Origin: Ctena decussata
Taxonomy: Eukaryota > Mollusca > Bivalvia > Lucinida > Lucinidae
NCBI GenBank assembly: GCA_963989385.1
Contig: OZ022502.1
Coordinates: forward strand, 2,572,501-2,636,500
Direction of reading: 5' to 3'
Length of the DNA: 64,000 nt
Shown here: in pieces, positions 11,301 through 23,039 of the stretch
Layout: each line of letters opens with the position of its first letter
Numbering within the stretch: position 1 is the first letter of the stretch
Notes under the pieces: model-generated
Databases searched by the model: none
Told to the model about the DNA's origin: nothing
The model's input: the letters and a program-made list of their open reading frames with translations, nothing else
Made by a program: the position numbers and the translations under genes

Positions 11301-14300
11301 CGTGTGTCCGTCCGTACGTCCTTCCGTCCGTCCATCCGTCCGATATCTTGTCCCCGCAACTCCTCATACGTCTTTCATTGGATTGATTAAAAATTTTACA
11401 GATTGTATTCTTGTATTCTTATAATCAGAAGATGATCATGTGTTTTTTTTTATTATTTTTTCGGTCATATTTGATGAAGTTATGGCCCTTGCTGACTCAG
11501 ATTTTGTCCCCGCAACTCCTGCCACATCTTATATCAAATTGACTTGAAATTGTGCAGAATGGTTCATCATGATCTGAAGATGTGCATGTGATTTTGCAAT
11601 TTCAATTGTCCTATATTTTACCAAGTTATGGCCCTGTGTCGTTTTTGGCATTTTTCCAACTTTGGAACTGTTTGACCGAGAAAGCTGAAATTTGGTATGC
11701 TATTAGCATTTGGTAAATTGAGTATTCTGATTATTGTTAGGATATGCTAAATTTATTTTTGACAGAGTTATTCCCCTGTCATAGATAATAGACGTTCACT
11801 TAAAGGTTAAAGGATAATTCAAGAACTATTCATATTAATGGGCTAAATTTTCATAAATGCATTGTTCATTTTTCATCGTATTCATATTAGAAGGATTATG
11901 TCCCTTGTTATTTTGTTATTGGGTGTACAGTCGTGATGTTTTGGACATTCTGTAAGGGCCTAAAGGTTCATTAACTTGATGAAATGCATTGTTCATTTTT
12001 CATCGGATTCATATTCATATAGGAGGATTATGGCCTTTGTTTTTTATTTTTGTTATTGGGTATACAGTCGTGATGTTTTAGGCATTCTTTAAGGGCCTAA
12101 AGTTTTATTAACCTGATTTTACACAAATATGCCCAGTTCTGAACTTAAGTATTTTATAACCTCATTAAGGCCAAATAATTGGGTATACGTCTTTGCTTAC
12201 GCTTCAAATATTATTTGCTTACCAGGTTCTGTAATACACATATGTTCTGTGTTTGGCCATACAATTACTCTGAAAAGGAATATAGGGCTACAGTTCGTGA
12301 CACATTTCAAACGTCGGGTAAAATGTATATTTTCAATGGTCGTTTTTAACTTGTGACATTCATTAATTTCTTAATCAGTTATTTTCAGAAACCGATAGGC
12401 TATTTTTGCACTTTTAGAACACGAAAATTCTACAGTTACTGTATTATGCCTTAAAACGCCAGAAGAATTCAGTACAACGTCTGTACCTTTATCAGCTGCT
12501 ACACACAGACTGTTCTCCCAGACAAGACAGTCCACTTTACAATCAATGCCTGCTGAATCTTCTTCAATGGTTACTGCCACCAATACTATAGCAGCTATTG
12601 AAACAACTTTAACAATGCCGAACACACCTGTAAACGAAATAACACTGTCTCAGTCACAACAGCTCGGATCAAGTGAAGACAATCAGACAGGTATTGAGAT
12701 AGTTTGGGTTATGTTAACATGCCTGCTGAAATGTACGGATAAGTTCTGAAAAAGCACCTAGCACCATTCTGCAATGAAGATAATTATTCAAGAAAGATTA
12801 ATATTCTTTGGAAGCACTGGGACTTATGAACACGTTTCAAAACTAAAAATAGCAGTTTTAATTTGTATTATTATCTGTCCGACGGTCCGATGGCTTAGGT
12901 TACAAGCATATTATGCTGATAGAGATACATAGCCTTTATCTTGACATCTTGATACAGGAGCTGAATTAATTTTATCCCGTAACATTCCATGTTTATATTG
13001 AACAGTATGGTGGAAGTATAAGAGAAAATCGAAACTAAATAAAATCCATGGTACACTAGTAAAACTAGTGAATCTCATGTATAGCATGTGCTTTTGAGCA
13101 GTGTTTCCTATTATAAGTACCTTCTCTTCAGTCATTGTAGCCGCAACTGTAGGAGTGTGTGGTGTTTTGTTCCTTGTGCTAACAGCTGTTCTACTCGCCT
13201 TTTGCTACAGGTAAGTTTTGTCGACAAGTTTTGGACATAGTGTGACATTAACAGTACAACAACAACGTTTCAGATTGTGAACAATAAAACATCCGTGCAC
13301 TTTGAGAAGGTTGATTAGCTCTAATATTTTCCTAGAGCTGCAGCTACCTACTGTGTGACTCGTTGTATTTGTTTTAAATAGTTAATGCAACATTTGACCA
13401 CTGTTCGTATGATATAACAAATTTAAGAAGACAATTGCGATAGTAATCTGGCCCTAACCACTACGTACTGGAAGGGCTCTAGATAACTGGTGGGGCTAGG
13501 AGGTGCCGAGATGTATGTATGTGTTTGTGTGTTGGGAGGGGTAAGGGTGGAGGGGTTTGAAAATAAGACATAATTACAGATCAATTTGATGAGAATGTTT
13601 GATAATGTCTGTTTTGCCTTGAAATATACGTTGTAATATCTCATAAAAATCGCCTTGCCGAGGCGATTCTTATGAGATATCACAACATATTAAATCTAAC
13701 CTTATGGATAAATTATCTCAAAATGTCATCAGATATTCCTTACTATGTGTAAGCCTACATATTAAACAGTTGGGAGACACACATGACGCGGCAAGGCCCC
13801 AAAGTCCACCCCTGGACCCGCCGGGTTTGTTGATAATTGCCAGTTACCTATCACTCAATAAAATGTGTGAGTACATGCATTATTCTTTTTTTTTTTTTTT
13901 TTAATTGGCGGTTTGGTAAAATATGGTTAAACAAACACAGTGTGTATTGCTTTATAATTATTATGCTAATTCTACCATCAAATGGTTCTAATTTAGGAAA
14001 AGACGACAAACCTCGAAGCCTGGCAGGTCGACAGACCATGTTTACGTCAATACAGATTGTCAGACCAGTGACAAGGTGAATGTCATTGAACTGTATGATG
14101 CAAAACCAGAGGTACGGGATAATGAAGCAGCTGCAACCTATGATACTGTTGATAGTGACGGCAAATGCAAATTGGTGAATGTAGCCACGCCAGTTTTATA
14201 TAATAATTTAAGGACAGACGATGATGATGCACCCTACAATATGCTTAATTTGGACAGAGACCACTGTGCTGAGCACCTATATACGTCGTTGGATATTAAA

Positions 14301-14318
14301 CAACCCTCCGACAGATGA
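8307..14318 (+). CDS. gene A: single-pass receptor with CUB-like ectodomain and tyrosine-motif tail (5 exons found, 5' end missing)
   Basis: Predicted type I membrane protein, joined from 8307-8345, 10391-10693, 12418-12690, 13132-13210 and 13997-14318. All junctions are GT...AG. Phases are 1,1,1,1 then 2, and the joined frame is open to TGA at 14,316-14,318. Domains in order: a 13-residue Cys segment, a ~101-residue Cys-rich beta-type domain, a ~91-residue Ser/Thr stalk, one membrane helix ending in FCYR, and a ~106-residue tail with a YVN site and several YxxL/V sites. It lies upstream of paralogues B, D and C on the same strand. Inferred role: cell-surface receptor that signals through SH2-domain proteins. 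The ligand is unknown, and CUB-like is a tentative fold guess from Cys spacing and strand pattern. The exon with the start codon and signal peptide was not identified. Confidence 0.72.
8640..9310. repeat. two diverged copies of an interspersed repeat in the gene A intron
   Basis: Two blocks share 'aagagt.......agagcagaggatat.tt', 'aaggaacaagggccatgcttcgaag', 'ctgacaatatt' and 'ccgatccgaaattttcga', about 360 bp apart. Inverted relatives occur at 41.86-42.10 kb and 45.43-45.70 kb. No coding potential. Confidence 0.65.
10391..10693 (+). CDS. gene A exon 3 (ectodomain)
   Basis: 303 nt, phase 1-1, after 'ctgttgcag' and before 'gtatgt'. The protein opens VVPVCTDCSKT, has an ICTC pair in the middle and a Cys in YTFSC near residue 63, and ends LSISEG. 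It aligns along its whole length with the gene C exon (PVCTDCSKTGK, SMVPAGANVICTC, NLSISAG) and more distantly with gene B. It has one more Cys (RPCG) than C. Confidence 0.78.
11225..12125 (+). repeat. TCCG-tract element with ~157 bp and ~125 bp tandem units, inside the gene A intron
   Basis: Starts with a (TCCG)n-like tract at 11,300-11,340. Then come two units beginning 'tcttgtccccgcaactcct' (~11,346 and ~11,503), then two units around 'attgttcatttttcatcg' (~11,863 and ~11,988). The pattern of a short tetranucleotide tract plus ~160 bp repeats is characteristic of pearl-like elements in bivalves; assignment is inferred. The peptide-like open frames rich in Ser/Arg/Pro here are microsatellite translations. 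Confidence 0.7.
12418..12690 (+). CDS. gene A exon 4 (Ser/Thr-rich stalk)
   Basis: 273 nt, phase 1-1, after 'cttttag' and before 'gtattg'. Rich in Ser, Thr and Gln. It contains an NST sequon next to TVLC and ends in the SQSQQLGSSEDNQT block, which gene C repeats almost exactly. Low hydrophobicity and high Ser/Thr content fit an O-glycosylated stalk between ectodomain and membrane. Confidence 0.75.
13132..13210 (+). CDS. gene A exon 5 (transmembrane helix)
   Basis: 79 nt, phase 1 in and phase 2 out, after 'cttctcttcag' and before 'gtaagt'. Encodes VIVAATVGVCGVLFLVLTAV followed by LLAFCY and a split Arg: one ~24-residue hydrophobic helix with a basic stop-transfer end. Homologous to gene B 34,012-34,087. 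Confidence 0.8.
13630..13686. repeat. 57 bp hairpin in the gene A intron
   Basis: 'gttgtaatatctcata..aatcgcctt' is followed after a 4 bp loop by 'aggcgatt.ttatgagatatcacaac'. Probably a tiny foldback remnant. Confidence 0.75.
13997..14318 (+). CDS. gene A exon 6 (cytoplasmic tyrosine-motif tail)
   Basis: 322 nt, after 'tctaatttag'; the first base completes Arg, then KRRQTSK as a basic juxtamembrane patch. Tyrosine sites in order: VYVNTD (YxN, Grb2-SH2 type), LYDAKP, ATYDTV, VLYNNL (fits the ITIM consensus), APYNML and HLYTSL. Stop TGA at 14,316-14,318. AATAAA hexamers occur at ~14,599 and ~15,036, but I cannot say which is used. The tail is about half the length of that of gene B. Confidence 0.78.
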
Positions 14319-15592
14319 TGATATATGGTGCAATTATCACGCCTGGCAAGCACGCAATTCTATTCTCCTCTGAAAATGAACTGTTCAAGCTTTTGCATAC
14401 AGTAAACCATATTAACATAATGTTATTAGACTCCTGTGTATATAGACAATATGTGTGCTTACATTTGCTTTGAAGTAAAAGAACGGATATTTTAATCACA
14501 AAGTAAAAAAGGCAATGATCGGGAACGGATTCAATCGAATTCCATCCCCTGGTCTGAAATTCAAACGGAAAAGGGACATCTACAGCAAAGCGGCACAAAA
14601 TAAACAGCACCAGCGAAATGCCAAGAGGACGGCTTTTTCCCAGTTCATGGCCACAAGGCTTTCCGAAATAAATAAATAAAAAGAACATTTTGATGCCATT
14701 TTGACCTATCGCCGTCCAGAAATAAGGAACTTTTTGCAGTTTTAGCTTTTGTGGGTTTAGTATAAGTATAGGTGCCGCCATTTTGAATATTTAAAGGGAA
14801 GTAATTATAAAACTTTCTTTTGCCTGTAAAAAAGTGTAATCTTAAAAAATAATATATATATATACCAAAAAGATATACGCATAAAGATTTCATCAATTTA
14901 GATGTTTTTTCATAGTTTATGCATATGTTAGTTGACGGTTATGACGTCACAAAGTTACCACGATGCCTGCTTCCATCGAAGCTTTTTAGGACCCCAGAGA
15001 AGATTGGATATATGTCCAACTGGGCCTCCTCTATAAATAAAGTCATTATTATATAAAGTATCATATGACTGAACTCTTCATTTACACCACTGGCGAATCG
15101 CATGCAATTCTCATTGTCCGAATCCTATCAAAGGCTGAAAATCTGAAAATATGCACGGGGCCCATTCGGGGAAATATCCTATTTTATTATCATTATTGTT
15201 ATAACTGAGCGAAGCGAAGCTTAAATAATGACAAATCTATTTATTAGCTCAACAAAGTGTTTCTAGTTCCCCGCCATGGCAGCAACTGTATTATTTACTA
15301 GTAAACCCCACTGGTAAACCAAACTAACTGGAAGAAAACAAAGGCATTCAAATATTGTCTACAATTCGCAAAGTCAACCTCAGATAGATACATCGGTCTA
15401 TTGTTTGACGCACATGATCAACTTCAGCTTGTGATAACAATATTCTGAAAGTTTCACGCAAATCTGATGAAAATGGAAGGCGTTTTGGTCACAAAATTTA
15501 GATCACTGGTGGAAGAATGTTACTTCTTATCAGTAGGAAAATATGAACGACTAATATTGTCGGAAAGTATTCAAATTTCAGACAGCATCAAA
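14319..15592. other. 3' flank of gene A, intergenic
   Basis: Possible 3' UTR followed by a minus-strand family X fragment near 14,505-14,640 ('ggcaatgatcgggaacggattcaatc'). I see no other gene. A 161-codon minus-strand open frame across this fragment looks like repeat sequence, not a gene. Confidence 0.45.
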
Positions 15593-15900
15593 CAGGCGCG
15601 GTGGTCGAGTGGTTAAACGATTTAGTTACGGTGCAGAAGGTCGCCAGATGCTCGCGGATTCAAACCCGATTTGCCATCCGAAAACTGAACACTCTCTCTG
15701 TCGACCCAGCAGTAAAGGGATACTTTTTCTAGTCACGGAAGGATACGACAGCGAAAGCGAAAGGAGAGTGATTCGCAGCGAGACCGAAGAATGAGGGATT
15801 TGCCCCGCTTTTCATATGCTGTGTCAAAGATACACAGTGGGTCTCGAACCTCCACTGCGCCTTTGGCCACACAGCTATGGGAAACCTTTACCGCTTTTAT
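15593..15900 (+). repeat. type-1 SINE (Ser/Leu-tRNA-like head)
   Basis: Head 'ggtcgagtggttaaacgat...gcggattcaaacccga' resembles the A and B boxes of a class II (Ser/Leu) tRNA. Body 'ctctctgtcgacccagcagtaaaggg' and tail 'tatgggaaacctttacc' are shared with 33,574, 42,803 and 52,154. A Pol III-transcribed retroelement by family knowledge; this copy is diverged. Confidence 0.75.
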
Positions 15901-16339
15901 GTTTACATGTTAATTTTACACTCTCTAACCACTCGACCAGGGCGCTTCAAGACCCATCTGAGCGTGCCTTCCTAGACAGACATTCACCAATGCAAATAAA
16001 TATCATGGTCTTTTTTTATAACACAGCCTGTTTAATACTAATAAACATGCGCATCAGTGCAGTAAGATTAAACATTGATTAGAAAATCATTCTGGGTCTG
16101 TGGCTGACCGGCAAAAATATTGGTGCGTATTAGATAATTCAGAGGCTAGTGAAAATATGATTGACGATATCTGTTAAGGTCAAAATAACAAAAACGAAGA
16201 ACAAGGGAGAAGCGCTAGCGACAAAACTGAACAGTATACCTTTGAAAACATAATCTCTCAGTCCAACACAGACTAACTGTACGCACACCAATAGTCGGAA
16301 ACCATAAGCCATACAAAATACATAAAACACACAAATAAC

Positions 16340-17815
16340 CCTTAATTTTACACTTGTTCTACTTTAACCCATGTAAGAAAACAGGAAGCAAAGTAATTAG
16401 CTATACAAATGGCTACAATTCTTAAAAAAACACAAACCGGATTTTCTTAAACAACCGAGCGTTAAGAAGGTGAGAAGGGGATGACTGATCGAGAATGGAT
16501 ATAATCCATTACAACATCCTGCCTCAAACACCAAATTGGAAAGGAAACCAAATTGAATAAGGAAGGCACATGACGCAAAACAGCCAAGAGGTCAGATCTT
16601 TCGGAAACAGATTGTCACTAGGATACCATAAATGTCAGAGATTTAGATTTATTTACAAACAGACAAACGGTGACATAAACCTAAAGATTCACAGAAGCAC
16701 CGCCTTGGACAGATCAGTAATGAATCATTGGATAGGGAAGGGTTAAGGTATAAACTATATCTGCACGCCCGTAACCTTCTCCCTGATTGATGTTTTATGC
16801 ACGCAACCTTGCGTCTCCTTTGGATTTAAATTCAAAATTAAGGTTCAACTGTAAGTCTTGTTTTGCCCTAGTATTCTGTGGTGTTCTTGTGTATATTTAA
16901 TCCCGATTAATATTTTGCTGTTTTTATCCACTGACGGGTTAAAAAAAATAAAAAAAGATAGGCAATGATCAGGAGCTTATACAATTAAATCCAATATCCC
17001 GGCCTTAAAACCTAAAGGAAAATAAATAAACTGACAAATCACCGAAAGACACGCCCGATAAACCGAATTAAGAGTTATTTTCCAGACATGGTTGTCATTC
17101 AGCTACCCCAATTGAAAACAAGAGTAACATCAATTTTTGCATATTTTCTATTTTAAATTACAACTAAACAGAAAACAAATTGGGCAGCTATACCGGTGAT
17201 CATATTGCTAGAAGATCGCAAACAAACGGACATAAGAACAAGAACCATTGGCAAACTACAATATAAGTACCGCTTTGGAACGGTCAGTAACAGATTGGGG
17301 ATGGGTAGGGAGAAGGATTAACCTAATGAAGGAGTCTATGGAAAGCGGAAACCGTCAAAAAGACTGTCTTGCGAATAAAAAAGAGGGGTAAATAGCCCAA
17401 ATCATAAGTCCAAACTCATAACTCAATTACACATCGACAATTCCGGAATACTCTAGATAGACAGGCATGGACCCCAAAACAGAGGATTGATCAGCTGCTC
17501 GCGATTAGTACGGATCACTTGCCTATTATAATACACTCGCCATATCTTAACATTTTCTATCTAAATTACAGAACAAAACAGAAACCAAGTTAGGCAGCTA
17601 TACAGGTGATCATATTGCTAGAAGACCACATACAAGTGAACATAAGAACATGAAACATTGATGAGCTTAATATAAGTATCGCCTTGGCACGGTCAGTAAT
17701 AGATTGCTGGGGATGGGTGGGGAGATTGATTGAAAACAAAGGTGTATATGAAAGGCGGAAGCCGTCAAAAACTGTTTTGCAAATAAAACAATCAACGATC
17801 AGAGAGTAGACTTGG
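16340..17815 (-). repeat. cluster of minus-strand family X copies, including a ~415 bp tandem duplication
   Basis: Blocks near 16,440-16,760, 16,950-17,345 and 17,570-17,800 each carry the inverted family landmarks ('gcaatgatcaggag', 'cgccttgg.acggtcagtaatagatt.gggatggg'). The stretches 17,155-17,370 and 17,565-17,785 match over ~200 bp ('gcagctata.cggtgatcatattgctagaag'), so the region grew partly by tandem duplication. Confidence 0.65.
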
Positions 17816-18690
17816 TTTATCATGAGCTATCAGCAGAAATTGTAGGCTTACCTAACGGGAATTGATACTTAAAATATTCACCTCACGTTTTTGTTTCGTT
17901 GCGCTGAAGCGGAATAGCTACCTTTTTCTAATTTCTTGTTTCTTCATTAATCTCCCGCCGATCGCCGTTAGTGCATCCAGTATTGTTTTAAGCCTCGCTA
18001 AGGCATTTCCTTTCAAACGTTTTCTTCTAAACATACATTAGCTCAACTGATACAAACAGTCACCAAATAGGTCAGTTCTCTTATCAAGAGCTTTTACTAT
18101 ACAATATAGCTTAACCAACTGTCGCTGACAGCTGCCACTATACTGCACAGCACAACATGCATTCTTGGTAATCAGACCTTACAGCTCACCGTGATAAAGA
18201 ACTCTCAGCGAAAAACAACTCAACCTAACAACAGCTGTACCTAGACAGCAAAGCTCACCTTAAACACAATCAACAGACAGTAAAGCTGATTTATCAAGAG
18301 CTGACAACAGACAGCACATTTACCTAACTTTCATTGGAAATAACGCCTTATGGACAAAAACAGTCAGGTCCCACTGTTTTCCACGACAAAATATCCCATA
18401 ATCGCCACTGAGATGACCAAATAGAAAGTCTCATGTAAATTGACATAAAATGCGACAAAGACGCATAGATAAATCTAAACATAAGTGTTATAATTTGTTT
18501 TGGTGGCAATAATAGCAAATTTGATCTTGAGATATTAAGGAACCCAGATGTTTCATGCACTTTTCACGCAGCAATACGTGGGTAATTCGCACCGCTTATT
18601 GGTCACCTACATGATGCAGCCAGTTAGATACTTTGGAAGGAACGTCGCCGGAAAAAGCCTTGGGTCACCAGAGATGTTGTTGACCTCTGA
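17816..18690. other. intergenic, no gene seen
   Basis: Short motifs such as 'gacagcaaagctcacctta' and 'acagcacatttacctaac' recur loosely at 18,170-18,340, but no gene or clear repeat unit could be defined. Confidence 0.4.
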
Positions 18691-19155
18691 GATGAGATTG
18701 GAAGATAAGGCGGTATAAAGCAGGAGGAGCAAAGGTATGTAGGGAAGCTGAACAGAGGATTCAGAAGACAATGAAGAAAGCCGAGGATTACTAGATAGGT
18801 ATTCAGTGACTTGCCTGAACAAAACCAACAGCAAGAAAGCATACCAGCTGGTAAAGGATCTGACTTCAGAGAAACAGGGAAGGTCCACAACTATCCACGG
18901 CAGGTCTGGGAAATGTCTAACAGAATAACAAGAGATTCTCAGCAGATGGACAGAATACTGCTCAGAACTACACAACCATGAGAGTTATGGTGACAATGCG
19001 GTTCTTGACTGCAATCAGCCACCAGAGAAGATATACAATCCATCCTTTGTGAGGGAGTTGGGGTTGCAAGTAGCACTTGTGAAGGGAATGTCCAGTCCGT
19101 TGGAGTTGATAATATACCATAAGAACTTGTTCAAGCAGACGCGGAGACCACGATT
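18691..19155 (+). pseudogene. non-LTR retrotransposon (RT upstream region) remnant
   Basis: With frame changes the + strand encodes recognisable blocks: KKAYQLVKDLTSEKQGRST, then ILSRWTEYCSELHNHESYGD, then NQPPEKIYNPSFVREL and a degenerate match to the 'GVDNIPAELVQAG' stretch. These are typical of the region upstream of and entering the reverse transcriptase of one LINE lineage. Several frameshifts and stops show it is dead. It may be the 5' counterpart of the element whose 3' RT half lies at 57,053-57,670, since both resemble the same protein. Confidence 0.7.
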
Positions 19156-19164
19156 GATGGTTAA

Positions 19165-19255
19165 ACAGACAAACTTGTTTGTTTTTCCTTGTGTGCCATC
19201 TTTATTTTTTCCATTTTGGTTTTTTGGTAAGATGGGCTAAACAAGTTTGTCGCTT
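19165..19255. repeat. inverted repeat
   Basis: 'taaacagacaaacttgtttg' and 'ctaaacaagtttgtcgc' pair across a ~60 bp T-rich spacer. Small foldback structure, origin unclear. Confidence 0.5.
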
Positions 19256-19304
19256 CCAGATCATGGCTTTTCAACTTCTTTGGAATTTCTGATATAAAAG
19301 TAAA

Positions 19305-19445
19305 AAGTATGCAAAGACCAGGAACTGAAACAATCAAAATCCAAATCCAGCCCTCAAACCATAGTTGGAAACAACTAAGATTACAAATAATCAAGATACA
19401 GAGAACATATGGCCAACCGAGTGAGCAGCTTGTTCCCAAAAGGTG
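19305..19445 (-). repeat. family X (subfamily Y) 3'-end fragment
   Basis: 'atgcaaagaccaggaactga' through 'gtgagcagcttgttcccaaaaggt' is almost identical to 54,514-54,650 and 61,967-62,103. Recently inserted or moved. Confidence 0.75.
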
Positions 19446-20007
19446 TTAACTTGGACTTCTCTCTAATCTTTAACTTCTGGTGCCCGTCTCACTAAACATA
19501 TTATGCTCAAGATTTCGTAATATATGAGACTTACAAAAATCTTAAGGATAAGATGTTTGGTGAAAGACGCACCGCGTTTGTTTGTCTCCAGCAACGCTGT
19601 CAGACGTATAGCTCTTTATCTACTCGTTACTCGAAGTAGGGAGAAGAACACTTTCGATCCAGTAACATAGCTTGTACTGATAGCAATATCTTCGCATTTA
19701 TGTATGTTTACTGAAAAAGCAATATGTTTAAACCAATCAAACAATCACTTCTTATATGAAAAATATTTATAGTGAAAGCGAATACAGTCATTTAAGTCGC
19801 AAGACTTTGTTCTGAATCTCTTTCAAGTTACTGTAAAATGTCATGTTATAGGGAGATTACTTTGTTATTTGTAAATATACTGTTGAATAAAATATATTGT
19901 TTATACCAATCGAACTTACACTTAAGGGCATCGTAATGAAAAAAAATCGACAGAAACTGATACCATCAAATATCATAGCTCACCACGTTTGCAAATTGAA
20001 GTCTTAA

Positions 20008-20059
20008 GATAAATGTATATAAAAGGTAAATGTATATAAAAGATAAATGTATATAAAAG
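20008..20059. repeat. three copies of a 17 bp tandem repeat
   Basis: 'gataaatgtatataaaag' repeats three times in a row with single-base changes. Confidence 0.8.
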
Positions 20060-20159
20060 TTAGTCTCTGTAAGCTTTGCTTCAGATTAGATGAAAATATG
20101 TTAACATTTTGAAATAAAGCAAAAGGAATTGAGCCATAAGTTCTTATTGCCCAATCAGT

Positions 20160-20380
20160 ACTTTCGTTTACCTATTATGTGACTTGTATTTGTATTATAG
20201 TTGAATGCCCAGCTTTCTGGGAAAGAGTTGTTCGTCCTGTTTACCGTGTGTGCATTTTGTTTTATGTTGAGGTATTTATTTCCATTTTTGTTTGGAGGAC
20301 AGGATAATGGATTTGATTAAATTTATTGCTGGTCATTGCTTATTTTTTTACTTTGAGCCATTCCTTTGACTGCATCTTCT
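20160..20380 (+). repeat. family X fragment
   Basis: 'gggaaagagttgttcgtcctgtttaccgtgtgtgcattttg', 'ggataatggatttgattaaa' and 'ggtcattgctta' follow the order seen at 36,250-36,390 and 58,555-58,700. Confidence 0.6.
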
Positions 20381-21268
20381 AACGAACTGTTTCTGATCAG
20401 GAATACACATCCATAGTGCAAGGAGCTTTTCTGGAGAAGATACAGAATGCGATCAAAATATACTGAGTTTGCCTGAAGACGGCCAGACGGCCAACCCAGC
20501 CAAGACTAAGTTTTGCTCTGTAGAAGGTATGGAGCTCAAATGTAGCATACACCGTTTTAGTAGACGCCAATTAGGGTTGCCCATGTAAAACAAGAACACA
20601 TACGCAAATCAAACAACAAAAGACGGTAAATTTGCTAATTTGAGGGATGATGACTTGATTTTACATACCATGATCGCCATCTACAGCACAGCCGTGACTG
20701 ACAAATCCGATGGGGTGCTGGGAAAGAAAATGCAGGAAACAGCCATGGGTAACCAGGGCTATTTTTGACCTCAGTGATGAAATAATGGATGTGAAGAAAA
20801 GGACGTATGCAAATGAATACTAGAACGCTTACCCGGGGACTCAGAAGGGCCCGGCCGAAGTAACATAGAACTAGATTTATGCATATATAAAATGACTAAA
20901 TTTAGTTAGTGAGAATTCCTTTGCAGAACATTTACTTTCCTTCCCTGTGTTTACAATATGTATGTTCTCTTACCGATACTGATTTAAAAGAAAGGTAATC
21001 AAATGTTTCATTCGTTTGTATGGTTAAATCTGCATAGTTAAGCTGGTATAAGTGAGTGGTGTACTGTGCGATATACTTTTAGACAAATGTTTGAATTATA
21101 CGACTAAATTTCATGGTTTAATGCGTACAACACTTCCTTGTTATTTGAACAGATTCGCGAAGCATTAAGAAAAACACATACTCAGTAAACATACGCAAGC
21201 ATTTGGAAGTCCTGTATAAGCATTCAACCATAAATGATCTATACCAGTAAACGCTTTACAACCTCAAG

Positions 21269-21315
<47 letters not shown>

Positions 21316-23039
21316 GATATGTGTGGTAGTTTTAGAGATACTTGTCAAAATGGCCTGATTTACAAACAGCAAATAACCTAACTGCTGTTTAATTTGCAAC
21401 ATTCTGCATCGTTAAATGCAGTTTGCTTACTCCTGCAAGTAATGAATTGTTATGAACTCATTTGATGTCTATCCTACAAGCCGAAGCCTGAAACATATCA
21501 ATTTTTGACGTGGATCAATTGAGTATGCCAAAAGACAGAAGCACACATGCAACGTCTTTTTATTAAATGAAGACTGATGGAATTATTCTGACCACCACCA
21601 CCACCTTGCCTAACAACATATATGATCTCATCCCCCTGTGCACTAAGGTTTATTCATTTTTGACCGCGCCCAGACTACCAAAGATATGAAAATGGTCAAA
21701 CAGATGGCACTTTGATTCTTTCTTCTCAGTCATAGTTTGAAAAAGCCAAATTCGAAAGCCGTTTTCGTTTTACTACAAAGCACTATGAATAAATTCTAAA
21801 CAAGTGCACATTTGCTATATCATGTTTTTTAAGAGTAGTTCCTTTAATTGCAAATTCCATTGTAAGTGCTTTTTTCGGTGTGTCTTTAAACTTGAACAGA
21901 TATTAAAACGATACAGATTTCTGAAACGCAAACACAGCATGGTGCAATTTGGAATTCATATTCAGTTTCATATTAATTCTGATCTAACAGCCCCGTGCTT
22001 CAATTCCTGCCGTAGGCGGAAATCTTTTCAATTATACACGGAATTCCAATGTACACAGCCTTTCATTATCACCTTTCTATTGTCCTGATATAACTGAATA
22101 GTGTAACAGTGTAAAAATCGCATGTCATCCATCCATCATGTTAATGAGACAAAGGCTAGATGAATAGGATTAAAAATTAAAAAACTGAACTTCAGTCGGT
22201 TTGTCGTTGAGTGCAACTGAATTCATAGGTAACTACCTGTACCTTTGCAATGCAATACATACTCTGATTCCGGTTTCTGCAGGTGTTCAATTGAATATGA
22301 GTTTTAATTTATATCATAGCATGTCCTCTTGTTGTTAACTTTGTTAATCTAGAGTGAATAAAGAATTGAATTGAATCATTAGTCAAACACTAATGAAGAA
22401 ACCCGAGAAGCACCACAATCGTAGACCAACAAAAAACAATAAACAATATAAAGAAGAGCAAACCAACTAAGACGTATACAATGCATACACATTGAAAGGA
22501 AGAATAACAGCCAGCGGAGTTCATTGTTAGCGTTGAGCCAGGGTAGGCATACACTAACCCCCGCAAACGGATCCTATTCCTTCAGATGACTGAAATTGTA
22601 AGCATCACTTAAGAAACGTTTAAATATACAAGATAAAAAAAGTTCCTATACATGAAATTTCTTCTGTTGCTATGGCAATTGCAGAAATTAAGAACATATA
22701 TAGTTTACTAATTTCAAAAGAGTATCCGTTTGCCTATTAAACAAACTTATTTGTTTTGGTTTCCTATGACTACGCATGCTACAAGGGTCGTTTGAATATG
22801 CAAGGGGTAATTTTTCATTTTCACAGAGTAACATCATTAAAACTGCTCTATTTCACAGTTTTTAAAATTCGTTAGTGAATAATGATTTCAAAGAGTCTGC
22901 GCTCCATACACGAGAGCAAGGCCTTAGGTAAGGCTACTTGCCAAAGAAATAAAAATTTGACCGGTTCTGATACGAGAAATTGAACCACAACTCAGGGTAC
23001 TGTGATTCCTTTATAGACTGTTTAAATGCCACTTTCAGT
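20381..23039. other. intergenic, no gene seen; microsatellites
   Basis: Contains the (TC)n tract at 21,271-21,312 and otherwise short AT-rich open frames. No exon, tRNA or SINE recognised. Confidence 0.4.
21271..21312. repeat. (TC)n microsatellite
   Basis: About 21 uninterrupted CT/TC dinucleotides. Confidence 0.95.

Noticed and set aside
11138..11424. Frames rich in RTDERT/PSVRPSV repeats
   Set aside because: Translations of a (TCCG)n tract; the same occurs at 23.3 and 47.85 kb.
14296..14781. 161-codon minus-strand open frame
   Set aside because: Overlaps a family X fragment and the end of gene A on the other strand; no domain, no splice context, composition of noncoding DNA.
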